Source: an uncultured Collinsella sp. (GTDB lineage: Bacteria > Actinomycetota > Coriobacteriia > Coriobacteriales > Coriobacteriaceae). Taken from it: a DNA stretch of 64,000 bases. The first letter of the stretch is position 1, and every line of letters starts with the position of its first letter. The position numbers were made by a program, and so were the translations under genes. The stretch covers positions 1 through 64,000 of the forward strand of contig CAJJZP010000002.1 in assembly GCA_905197665.1 (NCBI GenBank), in the 5' to 3' direction. This document shows, piece after piece, positions 1 through 8,029 of this stretch. Below the pieces are notes generated by a model that was given only the letters and a program-made list of their open reading frames with translations, did not search any database and was not told the DNA's origin.

Positions 1-25
1 TGCTCGGGGGTGTTTTACAACATAT

Positions 26-66
26 TGGGGGTGGAATGGTGGGGAGGGGTGGGGGAAGGGGTGGGG
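26..66 (+). promoter_or_regulatory. Possible MraZ box: TGGGG direct repeats
   Basis: TGGGG pentamers lie at 26-30, 40-44, 50-54 and 62-66, so the middle ones are spaced 10 and 12 bases apart. MraZ is known to bind TGGGn direct repeats with about 10-base spacing just upstream of its own operon, and this cluster sits directly upstream of the mraZ promoter. The spacing is not perfectly regular and the tract is generally G-rich, so assignment as an autoregulatory operator is an inference. Confidence 0.5.
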
Positions 67-73
67 AAAGGTG

Positions 74-102
74 TTGAAAAATGGGGCGGTTCCCCATATT
101 AT
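74..102 (+). promoter_or_regulatory. Promoter of the mraZ/dcw operon
   Basis: A TTGAAA -35 hexamer (74-79) and a TATTAT -10 hexamer (97-102) are separated by exactly 17 bases, a good sigma-70/SigA arrangement. It would start transcription near 109, about 60 bases before mraZ. The whole spacer is occupied by an inverted repeat. Confidence 0.6.
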
Positions 103-134
103 TGATGACGTCGACAGGCGGGGTGGTTCCCCGC
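81..134 (+). repeat. Two copies of the dyad GGGGYGGTTCCCC
   Basis: The 13-base string GGGGCGGTTCCCC occurs at 83-95 between the -35 and -10 boxes. GGGGTGGTTCCCC occurs at 120-132 in the early transcribed region. Each extends to 6-bp arms around a 5-base centre (ATGGGG/CCCCAT at 81-97; GCGGGG/CCCCGC at 118-134). Copy number, position and asymmetric GGTT core suggest a protein operator rather than a terminator. The regulator is unknown, although MraZ itself is possible because each arm contains a GGGG element. Confidence 0.6.
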
Positions 135-170
135 GTACGTGCCATCTGAGTAACCGAGGGGAGGGCGCAC

Positions 171-605
171 ATGGGAATGACTGGTGCATATGAGCGCAAT
201 CTCGATGCAAAAGGTCGTCTGTCCCTGCCTGCACCCCTTCGCGAGGAGCTTGGAGAGCACGTTCGCGTGTTCAAAGCCCTGGATGTCGATGCTCTGTACG
301 TGTTCTCTGCCGAGGCCTTCGATAAGTGGGTCGAAGGACTCTTCGCGGGTCGTGAGGGCCACGAGGGTTTTAACCCGCGCGACATCAACGACCAGAAGCT
401 CATGAGGGCGATCAACAAGCGCACCACGTCGATGGACGTGGACAGCGCCGGTCGTATCGGTCTTTCTGAGTCTCTCCGCAAGCAGGCGAACCTCGACCGC
501 GAGGTCACGGTTGTGGGCAACTACGACCACCTTGAGGTTTGGGATCGCGCCGCGGCCGATGAGGACGATGACGATGAGGCCCTGCTGGACCTCTTCTTCT
601 CGTAA
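171..605 (+). CDS. mraZ: Transcriptional regulator MraZ
   Basis: MraZ is the DNA-binding repressor encoded first in most division and cell wall clusters; it forms ring-shaped oligomers and represses its own operon. The 144-residue product has the two AbrB-like SpoVT half-domains of the family, with DAKGRLSLP near residue 12 and DSAGRIGLS near residue 91, and an acidic tail (DEDDDDEALLDLFF). The ATG is preceded by a GAGGGGAGGG Shine-Dalgarno. It is followed 20 bases later by rsmH, the standard order. The G-rich repeats and dyads upstream are probable operator sites. Confidence 0.95.
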   Translation: MGMTGAYERNLDAKGRLSLPAPLREELGEHVRVFKALDVDALYVFSAEAFDKWVEGLFAGREGHEGFNPRDINDQKLMRAINKRTTSMDVDSAGRIGLSESLRKQANLDREVTVVGNYDHLEVWDRAAADEDDDDEALLDLFFS

Positions 606-625
606 GGGCAAGGCACGGGTAACGG

Positions 626-1591
626 ATGGAGCGTGGGATCTTGACACAAGAATATCGGCATGAACCTGTCATGCTCGGCGAAGTGCTTGAGTCGCTGCAG
701 CTAAAGAGCGGCTCCGTCGTCTGCGACTGCACCCTTGGCGGTGCCGGCCATTCGGTAAAGATGGCCGCGCAGGTGGGGGAGACCGGCCTTTTGCTCGGCG
801 TCGATCAGGACGACATGGCCCTCGAGGCCGCTGGCGCCCGTCTGGACCGCGAGGTTCCCGGCGTACCGCACCAGCTGCTGAAGGGCAACTTCGGCGACTT
901 GGACGAGCTGCTTTGCTCGGCCGAGGTGCCCGGGGTCGATGGCTTCCTGTTCGATTTGGGCGTTTCGTCACCGCAACTCGATATCCCTGGCAGGGGCTTT
1001 TCGTATAACGAGGACGCCCCATTGGACATGCGGATGGATCCGGGCAATAACACCTTAAACGCAGCTGAGGTCATCAACACCTATAACGAACACGACCTCG
1101 CCCGGATTCTACGCGTCTACGGCGAAGAGAAGTTCGCCTCGCAGATTGCGCGCGAGATCGTGCGCCGCCGCGAGCAAGAACTGATCGAAACCACCGGCCA
1201 ATTTGTCGAGATCATCAAGGCGGGTATCCCGGCTGCCGCTCGTCGGCATGGCGGACACCCGGCCAAGAAAAGTTTCCAGGCCATTCGTATCGAGGTCAAT
1301 CACGAGCTCGATGTGCTCGAACGAGGGCTTGATGCCGCCACCAGGTGGCTCAATCCGGGCGGACGTATCTGCGTCATCTCGTATCACTCGCTTGAGGACC
1401 GTATCGTAAAGAATCACTTTAAGGAGATGAGCCAGGGGTGCACGTGTCCGCCGGAGATTCCGGTTTGCGTGTGCGGCAACGTGCCGATACTCAAGGTCAT
1501 CACCCGCAAACCCTTGGTTGCCCAGCCTGATGAGGTTGAGCGCAACTCTCGGGCGAGATCAGCCAAAATCCGCGTGGCGCAGCGTCTGTAG
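626..1591 (+). CDS. rsmH: 16S rRNA (cytosine-1402-N4)-methyltransferase RsmH
   Basis: RsmH (formerly MraW) uses S-adenosylmethionine to methylate N4 of C1402 in the decoding centre of 16S rRNA. The protein shows the family N-terminus (RHEPVMLGEVLE), the SAM-binding GGAGHS stretch, FDLGVSSPQLD and the C-terminal VISYHSLEDRIVK and NSRARSAKIRVA blocks, at 321 residues. The ATG at 626 has only a weak ribosome site; an in-frame TTG at 641 has GGAG nine bases upstream and would give the more usual short N-terminus (MTQEYRHEP). Second gene of the operon. Confidence 0.95.
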   Translation: MERGILTQEYRHEPVMLGEVLESLQLKSGSVVCDCTLGGAGHSVKMAAQVGETGLLLGVDQDDMALEAAGARLDREVPGVPHQLLKGNFGDLDELLCSAEVPGVDGFLFDLGVSSPQLDIPGRGFSYNEDAPLDMRMDPGNNTLNAAEVINTYNEHDLARILRVYGEEKFASQIAREIVRRREQELIETTGQFVEIIKAGIPAAARRHGGHPAKKSFQAIRIEVNHELDVLERGLDAATRWLNPGGRICVISYHSLEDRIVKNHFKEMSQGCTCPPEIPVCVCGNVPILKVITRKPLVAQPDEVERNSRARSAKIRVAQRL

Positions 1592-1681
1592 GCGCGACCG
1601 CGCGATATTGGACCTCCCGCTCGCACCATAAACGAAGCTTAAACACACTACCAACGTACTCGGGATGGGAGGCGGCATATC

Positions 1682-2152
1682 ATGGGCTACAACACTTCAA
1701 GCGCAGCACTCGCCTATGATATGAACGCCATGCCCGCCTATCGTGAGACGCCGCAGGCCCCCGTTGCTCCCCGTGAGCAGCGCACGCCGCGCTTTGATGT
1801 CTACACGGGCGCGGGCCGTCAGGCAAACCAGGCGGTAAGCCCGGTTTTCATGAGCGTTCTTAAAACGTTTTGCATCATTGCGGCTATCTTCATGACGATC
1901 GGCGTCGCCCGCGTGGCGCTCGCCGGCGTTACGGCCCAGGTGCTCAACAGCAACGCCGAGCTTACCAACACGCTCGAAAAGGCGACCGATGAGAGCTCCG
2001 ACCTGGAGGTCATGCATTCGGTCTATGGCGCCGACACGCGCATTCGCGACCTTGCGGGCGCTTATGGCATGGTGGAGCCCAGCGAGAGCGTTACACTTGA
2101 CTTTTCGCAGGATGCAGCCGCGGGCGCCAACGCGACCGCGACCGCTCAGTAG
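1682..2152 (+). CDS. ftsL: Cell division protein FtsL-like
   Basis: This 156-residue protein sits between rsmH and ftsI, the position of ftsL, and has the right architecture: a roughly 55-residue cytoplasmic region, one transmembrane helix (about residues 57-83, SVLKTFCIIAAIFMTIGVAR), then a short extracytoplasmic coiled-coil-like segment rich in Ala, Glu and Ser. FtsL joins FtsB and FtsQ to activate FtsW/FtsI at the septum. Sequence conservation in this family is very low, so the call rests mainly on topology and location. Its GGGAGG Shine-Dalgarno is good, and ftsI follows after 17 bases. Confidence 0.75.
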   Translation: MGYNTSSAALAYDMNAMPAYRETPQAPVAPREQRTPRFDVYTGAGRQANQAVSPVFMSVLKTFCIIAAIFMTIGVARVALAGVTAQVLNSNAELTNTLEKATDESSDLEVMHSVYGADTRIRDLAGAYGMVEPSESVTLDFSQDAAAGANATATAQ

Positions 2153-2169
2153 CAAGACGGTAGCTGAGT

Positions 2170-4035
2170 ATGACAAATGACTATCGCCGCGGTTCCGATG
2201 GGGGCCGCGGTTCTGGACGTCCCTCGTCGCGGGGACGTTCTGGTTATCAAGGAACGGGTCGGCAATCTTACAACGCCGGGCAGTCCCGTGGCAACGACCC
2301 GGCGTCGCGACTTCGCGGCTCGGACGGCCCTCAAGTGCATAACACCAGGTCGCGCAAGAGTTCGTCGACCGAATGGCTCACAGGCACGCCTCTGCCTCGC
2401 CGCAAAGCCGTCATGGGCCTCATTGGGCTTGGCTTGGGCTTGGGCGTCTTTCGCCTTGCCGGCTATCAAATTGTCGAAGCCGATAAACTGCGCGAGCGTG
2501 CCGATGCGCGCCGCCTGCTTGCGCAGACCCTCTATGCCAAACGTGGCACCATCTACGACCGCAACGGTAACGTGCTGGCGTCGTCGGTCGAATGTCGCAA
2601 CATCGCCGTGAACCCCCAGCTTGTCGAGGATGTTGACAAGACGGTGTCTGCGCTGGTCAAGGCAACTGGAATCGATAAAAAGACCTGCCGCAAGCTCGTT
2701 GAGTCCGATGGAACCTGGGTGTATATCAAGCGCCAGGTGGACGAAGACGACGCTGCGGCGCTGGAGAAGAAGAACCTGCCCGGCGTGCTTTTTGAGCAGG
2801 CCATGAAGCGCGTATATCCATACGGCAATCTGGCATCGCAGGTGCTGGGTGTAGTGAATGTAGACAACGACGGCTTGACGGGTCTCGAAAAGCAATACAA
2901 CAAGCTTCTGACCGGCACGAACGGTTCTCTCGTACGCGAGCGCGCGAGGGACGGCAGCTATATCGCGGGCGGTGCCTATAAAAAGGTGGCTGCGGTCGAC
3001 GGCGTTGATATCGTGACGACGCTCGACGTCAATATCCAGCGTGCGGCCGAGGATGCCCTGGCAGAGGCTGTCGAGAAGACAAAGGCCAAGAACGGCTCGG
3101 CGCTGGTCACCGATCCTACGACAGGCGAGATCTTGGCAGCCTGCTCGTATCCGACCTACGACCAGACCAATTTGGAAAACGCCAAGACCGAGGATATGAA
3201 CCTGCGCCTGGTCACCGACGCCTACGAGCCCGGCTCGGTCTTTAAGACGCTCGTGGCGGGCGCCGGCTTCGACTTGGGTGTCGTGCGGTCGAGTACGTCG
3301 TTTGAGGTGCCGGCGAGCATCAAGGTGGGCGACGATACCGTCACCGATGCCGACAAGCGCGACTACGCCATGACCATGGATGTGCGCGAGATGATGCGCC
3401 GTTCGTCCAACGTGGGATTTGTCCTGGTGGGGCGCAAGATCGGTGCCGACGACTTTGCCGCCTATGTGGACAAGTGGGGCATCGGTCACAGCTCTGGTGT
3501 CGATTTTCCGGGCGAGAGCCTGGGCATCGTCAAGGAGCGTGACCAGTATGACGGCGCCACGCTGGGTTCGATGAGCTTTGGACAGGCGCTGTCTGTCTCG
3601 CCGATTGAGATCGCACGTGCCGTGGGCGGCATCGCCAACGGCGGCGTGATGATGACCCCGCACTTCTATAAGTCCAGCAAAGGCGACGAGAAGGACTGGG
3701 GCGAAGGCGAGCGCGCGATTTCGGAGGACGCTGCCGCCCAGGTGACATCGTGCATGCAGACGGTCGTGTCCGAAGGCACGGGCGTTGGCGGTGCGGTCGA
3801 TGGCTATGACGTGGCGGGCAAGACCGGTACGGCCGAGCGTGCTGACGAGAACGGCGGTTACCTCAAGGAGAACTACATGTCGTCCTTTATGGGCTTTGCG
3901 CCGGCACAATCGCCCAAGGTGCTGTGCTATATCACACTCGATGGAACGCCGAGCGGCTCGGATGCCGCCGCGGTGCCATTCCAGTCCATTATGGCCAACG
4001 CGCTCGACGTGCTGGGTATCCCGCGCACGAAGTAG
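2170..4035 (+). CDS. ftsI: Septal peptidoglycan transpeptidase FtsI (class B PBP)
   Basis: This is the penicillin-binding protein that crosslinks septal peptidoglycan in partnership with FtsW. The 621-residue protein has a long Gly/Arg/Ser-rich cytoplasmic tail (1-75), one membrane anchor (about 78-98), the PBP dimerisation domain (AKRGTIYDRNG), and a transpeptidase domain whose three active-site motifs are all visible: S356-V-F-K359, S412-S-N414 and K551-T-G553. There are no PASTA repeats at the C-terminus, unlike many Firmicutes homologues. The disordered basic N-tail is longer than in typical FtsI. It ends 127 bases before murF; murE, often found here, is absent. Confidence 0.93.
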   Translation: MTNDYRRGSDGGRGSGRPSSRGRSGYQGTGRQSYNAGQSRGNDPASRLRGSDGPQVHNTRSRKSSSTEWLTGTPLPRRKAVMGLIGLGLGLGVFRLAGYQIVEADKLRERADARRLLAQTLYAKRGTIYDRNGNVLASSVECRNIAVNPQLVEDVDKTVSALVKATGIDKKTCRKLVESDGTWVYIKRQVDEDDAAALEKKNLPGVLFEQAMKRVYPYGNLASQVLGVVNVDNDGLTGLEKQYNKLLTGTNGSLVRERARDGSYIAGGAYKKVAAVDGVDIVTTLDVNIQRAAEDALAEAVEKTKAKNGSALVTDPTTGEILAACSYPTYDQTNLENAKTEDMNLRLVTDAYEPGSVFKTLVAGAGFDLGVVRSSTSFEVPASIKVGDDTVTDADKRDYAMTMDVREMMRRSSNVGFVLVGRKIGADDFAAYVDKWGIGHSSGVDFPGESLGIVKERDQYDGATLGSMSFGQALSVSPIEIARAVGGIANGGVMMTPHFYKSSKGDEKDWGEGERAISEDAAAQVTSCMQTVVSEGTGVGGAVDGYDVAGKTGTAERADENGGYLKENYMSSFMGFAPAQSPKVLCYITLDGTPSGSDAAAVPFQSIMANALDVLGIPRTK

Positions 4036-4162
4036 GGGGTTACAATCTTTGGGGCGTGGTTTGTTGTCCCATATGAGGGGTGTTCACATGCCCTGCACCA
4101 CGCATGCGCGGCGCTGGGATACAATACGCCGATAGCATTATTAGGTTTACAGGGGAGCTGCA

Positions 4163-5587
4163 ATGATAGAGATCGCCGTCAACAACCTCGCGGCCGCAAC
4201 AGGGGCCCGAACCGTGACGGGAGAAGTCGATCGGGTATGCCGCGGGTGCGTTATCGACTCGCGCCAGGTCGAGGAAGGGACGATTTTCGTCGCCTTTCCC
4301 GGTGAAAACGTCGACGGCAATGATTTTGCTTCCCGTGCCGTCCAGTCGGGTGCCGGCGCCGTCGTGATGACGCGTGAGCCCGATGCCGAGTTGGTCTCGC
4401 TGGCGCAGGACAAGGGATGCGCCATCCTGCTGACCGATGATCCCGAGGAGTTTCTGCTTCGTTTGGCGCACGCGTACCGCCTGGAGCTTGGCTGCCTGGT
4501 CGTTGGCATTACCGGTTCCATCGGCAAGACGACGACCAAGGACGTGCTCGCCGCTGTACTCGCCAAGCGCTATCGTGTCTGGGCCACCAAGGGCAATTTC
4601 AATAACCTGATCGGCATGCCGCTCACGGTGCTTTCCGCCCCGGCCGGTACCGAGGTCCTGGTGCTCGAGATGGGCATGAACCATTTCCACGAGATCGAGC
4701 GCCTGTCCCAGTCCGCCAATCCCAACCTTGCCATCGTGAGCAAGATCGGCACCTCTCACATCGGCATTTTGGGCAGCCGCGAGAACATCGCCCGCGCTAA
4801 GGCCGAGATTGTCCAGGGTATGTGCGCCGCCGGCGACTTCTTGCCGCTGCTGGTTTTGGGCGGTGAGGACGACTTTACGCCGTTCATTCGCGATACGTTC
4901 GCCCGGCCTGCTGGTATCGATGTGATGCTGGCCGGCGTCTCGGACGATGATGAGGTCCGCGCCCGCGAAGTTCGTGTTGATGACGAGGGCCGTCCGGTCT
5001 TTACGCTCGATTTTGGTCAGGGCGAGACAATCGATACCATGCTTGCTATCCCCGGCGTGCAGTCCGTTCCAAATGCCGTTAAGGCCGCCGCGGTTGCCTA
5101 TCGCCTGGGCGTGACGCCCGAGCAGATCGATGCTGCCTTTAGGGGCCTCACAATCACCGGTCACCGCCAGGAGATCAAGCGCGCCAAGAGCGGTGCACGC
5201 ATCATCGATGACTCCTATAACGCCAGCGCCGAATCGATGGCAGCCGGTCTCGATCTGCTGTGCTCGCTTTCGTGCGCGGGGTCTCGCATGGCGATCCTGG
5301 GCGAGATGGGCGAGATGGGCGATGAGGCTCCTCGCATGCATGAGCTCGTGGGCGCCTATGCCGCCGCCAAGAAGCTCGACATGCTGGCGTGCGTGGGTGG
5401 TGAGCTGGCCCAGCTTATGGCCGATGCCGCGCGCATGATGGGCATGGACGAGGACCGCATCCAGGTGTTCTCCGATTATCAGCAGGTGCTCGACCGCATG
5501 GGCGGCGCGCTTGAAAAACATGATGTTGTACTGGTCAAGGGTTCCCGCTTTGTTGAGCTCGACCGCTTTGTGGAAGGTGTGTGCTAG
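4163..5587 (+). CDS. murF: UDP-MurNAc-tripeptide-D-Ala-D-Ala ligase MurF
   Basis: MurF adds the D-Ala-D-Ala dipeptide to the UDP-MurNAc-tripeptide using ATP, the last cytoplasmic step of precursor assembly. The 474-residue protein has the N-terminal MurF substrate domain, the Mur ligase P-loop GITGSIGKTTTKD near residue 115, the central NNLIGMP block that favours MurF over MurE, and a C-terminal domain starting near GHRQEIKRAK and IIDDSYNAS. Start codon has a GGGGAG ribosome site. The 127-base gap before it contains a TACAAT (4120-4125) that could be an internal -10, but no good -35 is seen. mraY follows after three bases. Confidence 0.95.
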   Translation: MIEIAVNNLAAATGARTVTGEVDRVCRGCVIDSRQVEEGTIFVAFPGENVDGNDFASRAVQSGAGAVVMTREPDAELVSLAQDKGCAILLTDDPEEFLLRLAHAYRLELGCLVVGITGSIGKTTTKDVLAAVLAKRYRVWATKGNFNNLIGMPLTVLSAPAGTEVLVLEMGMNHFHEIERLSQSANPNLAIVSKIGTSHIGILGSRENIARAKAEIVQGMCAAGDFLPLLVLGGEDDFTPFIRDTFARPAGIDVMLAGVSDDDEVRAREVRVDDEGRPVFTLDFGQGETIDTMLAIPGVQSVPNAVKAAAVAYRLGVTPEQIDAAFRGLTITGHRQEIKRAKSGARIIDDSYNASAESMAAGLDLLCSLSCAGSRMAILGEMGEMGDEAPRMHELVGAYAAAKKLDMLACVGGELAQLMADAARMMGMDEDRIQVFSDYQQVLDRMGGALEKHDVVLVKGSRFVELDRFVEGVC

Positions 5588-5590
5588 CCC

Positions 5591-6610
5591 ATGTTCGGCA
5601 ATCCCTCGTATCCAACGTATCAGGCTTTTTTGGGGCTTGGCATCGCCGCCGCCATTGCGCTGCTGCTCATGCCGTGGTGGATCAAGCTGCTCAAGGTCGA
5701 GGGTATCGGCCAGCAGGTTCGTGCCGACGGCCCCAAGCGTCATTTGGTTAAGCAGGGAACGCCCACCATGGGTGGCGTTGTCATCCTCATCGCGATCTCG
5801 CTGACCTGCCTGCTGATGGGCAAGCTCACCACCGAGCTCGTGCTCGTGCTGCTCGCCACGCTGGCGACCGGCGTGCTGGGTCTGATCGACGACCTGACCT
5901 CCGTTACGCATGGGCGCTCGCTCGGTCTGACGCCTCATGCCAAGATGATCGGCCTAACCATTATCTGTGTCACCTTTACGGTGCTTGCCGTCAACTGGTG
6001 CGGCGTCGCCCCCGAGATTCGTTTTCCCGGTGGGTTGACGATCGACCTTGGCGTGCTTTCGACCACCATCTGCGGCTATTCGTTCCCGTGGCTCTACATT
6101 GTCTTTTGCTGGCTGATGATCGCCGGTCTTTCTAATGCCGTGAACCTGACCGATGGCCTTGACGGTCTTGCTGGTGGCACCTCCATGATCGCCATGCTCG
6201 CCATGGCTGCCATGGCGTTTTTGCACGGAGACGTGAACCTGTCCATCTTCTGCACCGCGTGTGCCGGTGCCTGCTTGGGCTTTCTGTGGTTCAACTGCTA
6301 TCCGGCGAGCATCTTTATGGGCGATACCGGCTCGCTTGCCCTGGGCGCCGCGTTTGCCTGCACGTCCATCATGACCAACACCGAGGTCGTCTCCCTTATC
6401 ATCGGCGGCCTGTTTATCGTTGAGACCCTTTCGGTCATGATTCAGGTTGTCTACTTCCACTTTACGCACAAGCGCGTCTTCCTTATGGCGCCCATCCATC
6501 ATCATTTCGAAAAGAAGGGTTGGGCCGAGACCAAGGTCGTCATCCGTTTTTGGATTATCGCTGCGGCCTTTGGTTCCGTTGGCCTTGCTTTGTTCTTCCA
6601 GTTGGGATAG
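5591..6610 (+). CDS. mraY: Phospho-N-acetylmuramoyl-pentapeptide transferase MraY
   Basis: MraY transfers phospho-MurNAc-pentapeptide from UDP to undecaprenyl phosphate, making lipid I in the membrane. The 339-residue protein has about ten hydrophobic segments and the diagnostic acidic and histidine motifs: GLIDDLTSVT, NLTDGLDGLAGG and APIHHHFEKKGW. The HHH loop and the three catalytic aspartates are intact. An early TMGGVVILI segment is also typical. It lies between murF and murD with spacings of 3 and 9 bases, so it is certainly translated as part of the operon. Confidence 0.96.
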   Translation: MFGNPSYPTYQAFLGLGIAAAIALLLMPWWIKLLKVEGIGQQVRADGPKRHLVKQGTPTMGGVVILIAISLTCLLMGKLTTELVLVLLATLATGVLGLIDDLTSVTHGRSLGLTPHAKMIGLTIICVTFTVLAVNWCGVAPEIRFPGGLTIDLGVLSTTICGYSFPWLYIVFCWLMIAGLSNAVNLTDGLDGLAGGTSMIAMLAMAAMAFLHGDVNLSIFCTACAGACLGFLWFNCYPASIFMGDTGSLALGAAFACTSIMTNTEVVSLIIGGLFIVETLSVMIQVVYFHFTHKRVFLMAPIHHHFEKKGWAETKVVIRFWIIAAAFGSVGLALFFQLG

Positions 6611-6619
6611 TGGTCTTTC

Positions 6620-8026
6620 ATGCCTCTTGCTGATGTCTTTAGCCTGCTCGTTTTGGGTCAGGGCAAATCCGGTCTCGATGTCGCCCGCTGGGCGCTGGCA
6701 CATCCCGAGCGCGTAAGTGCCGTTACCGTGTATGGCGGCGGCACCTCTGAGCCCAATGACGCCACGCGTGCGCTCGAGGCTGCTGGTGCGTCGTTTGTCT
6801 ATGGGACCGAACAGGTCGAGGGCGCCTATGACGTATGCGTGACGTGCCCGGGCATCTCGGAGTTCTCGGGCTTCTTTAAGGCCGGGCGCGAGCATACCGC
6901 CCAGATTATGGGTGAGCCCGAGTTTGCCTATCGCCTGTCGCCCGATAACTGGATTGCCATCACGGGCACCAACGGCAAAACGACCACCACGTCGCTGACC
7001 GATTATCTGCTCAAGGCTTCCGGTGAGGCCAGTGTAGCTGTCGGCAACATCGGTGAGCCGCCTATCAACGAGATTGACGGCCGAGCCCACAACGAGTGGT
7101 TTGTGGCTGAGCTCTCGAGCTATCAGATTGCTACGACCACCGAGCTCCACCCTCGCGTGGCGGTGCTGCTCAACATCACTCCCGACCACTTGGGCTGGCA
7201 TAAGAGCCATAAGAACTATGCGCTTGCCAAGATCAAACTGTTTGACAATATGGTCGATGACGATCTGGTGGTCGTCGACGTCGAAGACGCCGGCATTCAC
7301 GAGTTCGATGAGTACATCTACACGCCGGGTCGTCGCATCTGCAAGGTTGCCTTTGACGAGCCAGAGGGTGAGGATGTCGCCTTTGTGCGCGATGGCAAGA
7401 TGATCGTGCGCCTGAAGGGCGTCGAGACCCCGCTCATCGCTACATCCGAGCTCAAGATCTCGGGCCATCATAATGTTATCAATGCCCTGTGCGCTGCCAC
7501 GGCTGTCCTGGCCGTCGGTGCCAATCCCGAGGGCATTTGCCGCGGTCTGGCCTCGTTCCAGCCGCTCGAGCACCGCGTGGAGCCGTGCGGCGAGATTGAC
7601 GGCGTGCGCTACGTCAACGATTCCAAGGCGACCAACACCGACGCGGTCGAGAAGGCACTGACGGCATTTCCCGATGACAACGTGATCTTGCTGCTCGGCG
7701 GCCACGATAAGGGCACGCCGCTCACGGACTTCGCGCGCGTCGTTATGGATAACGTGCGCTCGGTCGTCTGCTTTGGCGATGCGCGCGAGCGCTTTACCGC
7801 CGCTATGGACGAGGCCGATGTCGATGGCGATGTGGATATCGCCCAAGCGGATGACCTACGCGATGCCGTGGACGTTGCCCGTTCGCTGTCGAGCCGTGGC
7901 GACGTGATCTTACTTTCTCCTGCCTGCTCTTCGTTCGATGAGTTCTCGGGCTATGAGGAGCGCGGCCGCGTGTTTAAGGACTACGTGGCTCAGCTTGCCG
8001 CTGCAGCGAAATCGCAAATGGAATAG
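6620..8026 (+). CDS. murD: UDP-MurNAc-L-alanine--D-glutamate ligase MurD
   Basis: MurD adds D-glutamate to UDP-MurNAc-L-Ala with ATP. The 468-residue protein carries an N-terminal Rossmann-like UDP-binding domain (VLGQGKSGLDVARW), the P-loop ITGTNGKTTTTS near residue 115, the NITPDHLGWHKS metal/substrate region, and the C-terminal HRVEPCGEIDGVRYVNDSKA and LLGGHDKG motifs that separate MurD from other Mur ligases. It follows mraY by nine bases and is followed three bases later by ftsW. Confidence 0.96.
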   Translation: MPLADVFSLLVLGQGKSGLDVARWALAHPERVSAVTVYGGGTSEPNDATRALEAAGASFVYGTEQVEGAYDVCVTCPGISEFSGFFKAGREHTAQIMGEPEFAYRLSPDNWIAITGTNGKTTTTSLTDYLLKASGEASVAVGNIGEPPINEIDGRAHNEWFVAELSSYQIATTTELHPRVAVLLNITPDHLGWHKSHKNYALAKIKLFDNMVDDDLVVVDVEDAGIHEFDEYIYTPGRRICKVAFDEPEGEDVAFVRDGKMIVRLKGVETPLIATSELKISGHHNVINALCAATAVLAVGANPEGICRGLASFQPLEHRVEPCGEIDGVRYVNDSKATNTDAVEKALTAFPDDNVILLLGGHDKGTPLTDFARVVMDNVRSVVCFGDARERFTAAMDEADVDGDVDIAQADDLRDAVDVARSLSSRGDVILLSPACSSFDEFSGYEERGRVFKDYVAQLAAAAKSQME

Positions 8027-8029
8027 GGG

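Noticed and set aside
4120..4125. Internal promoter before murF
   Set aside because: A TACAAT is present but no -35 at an acceptable distance, so it is only mentioned under murF.
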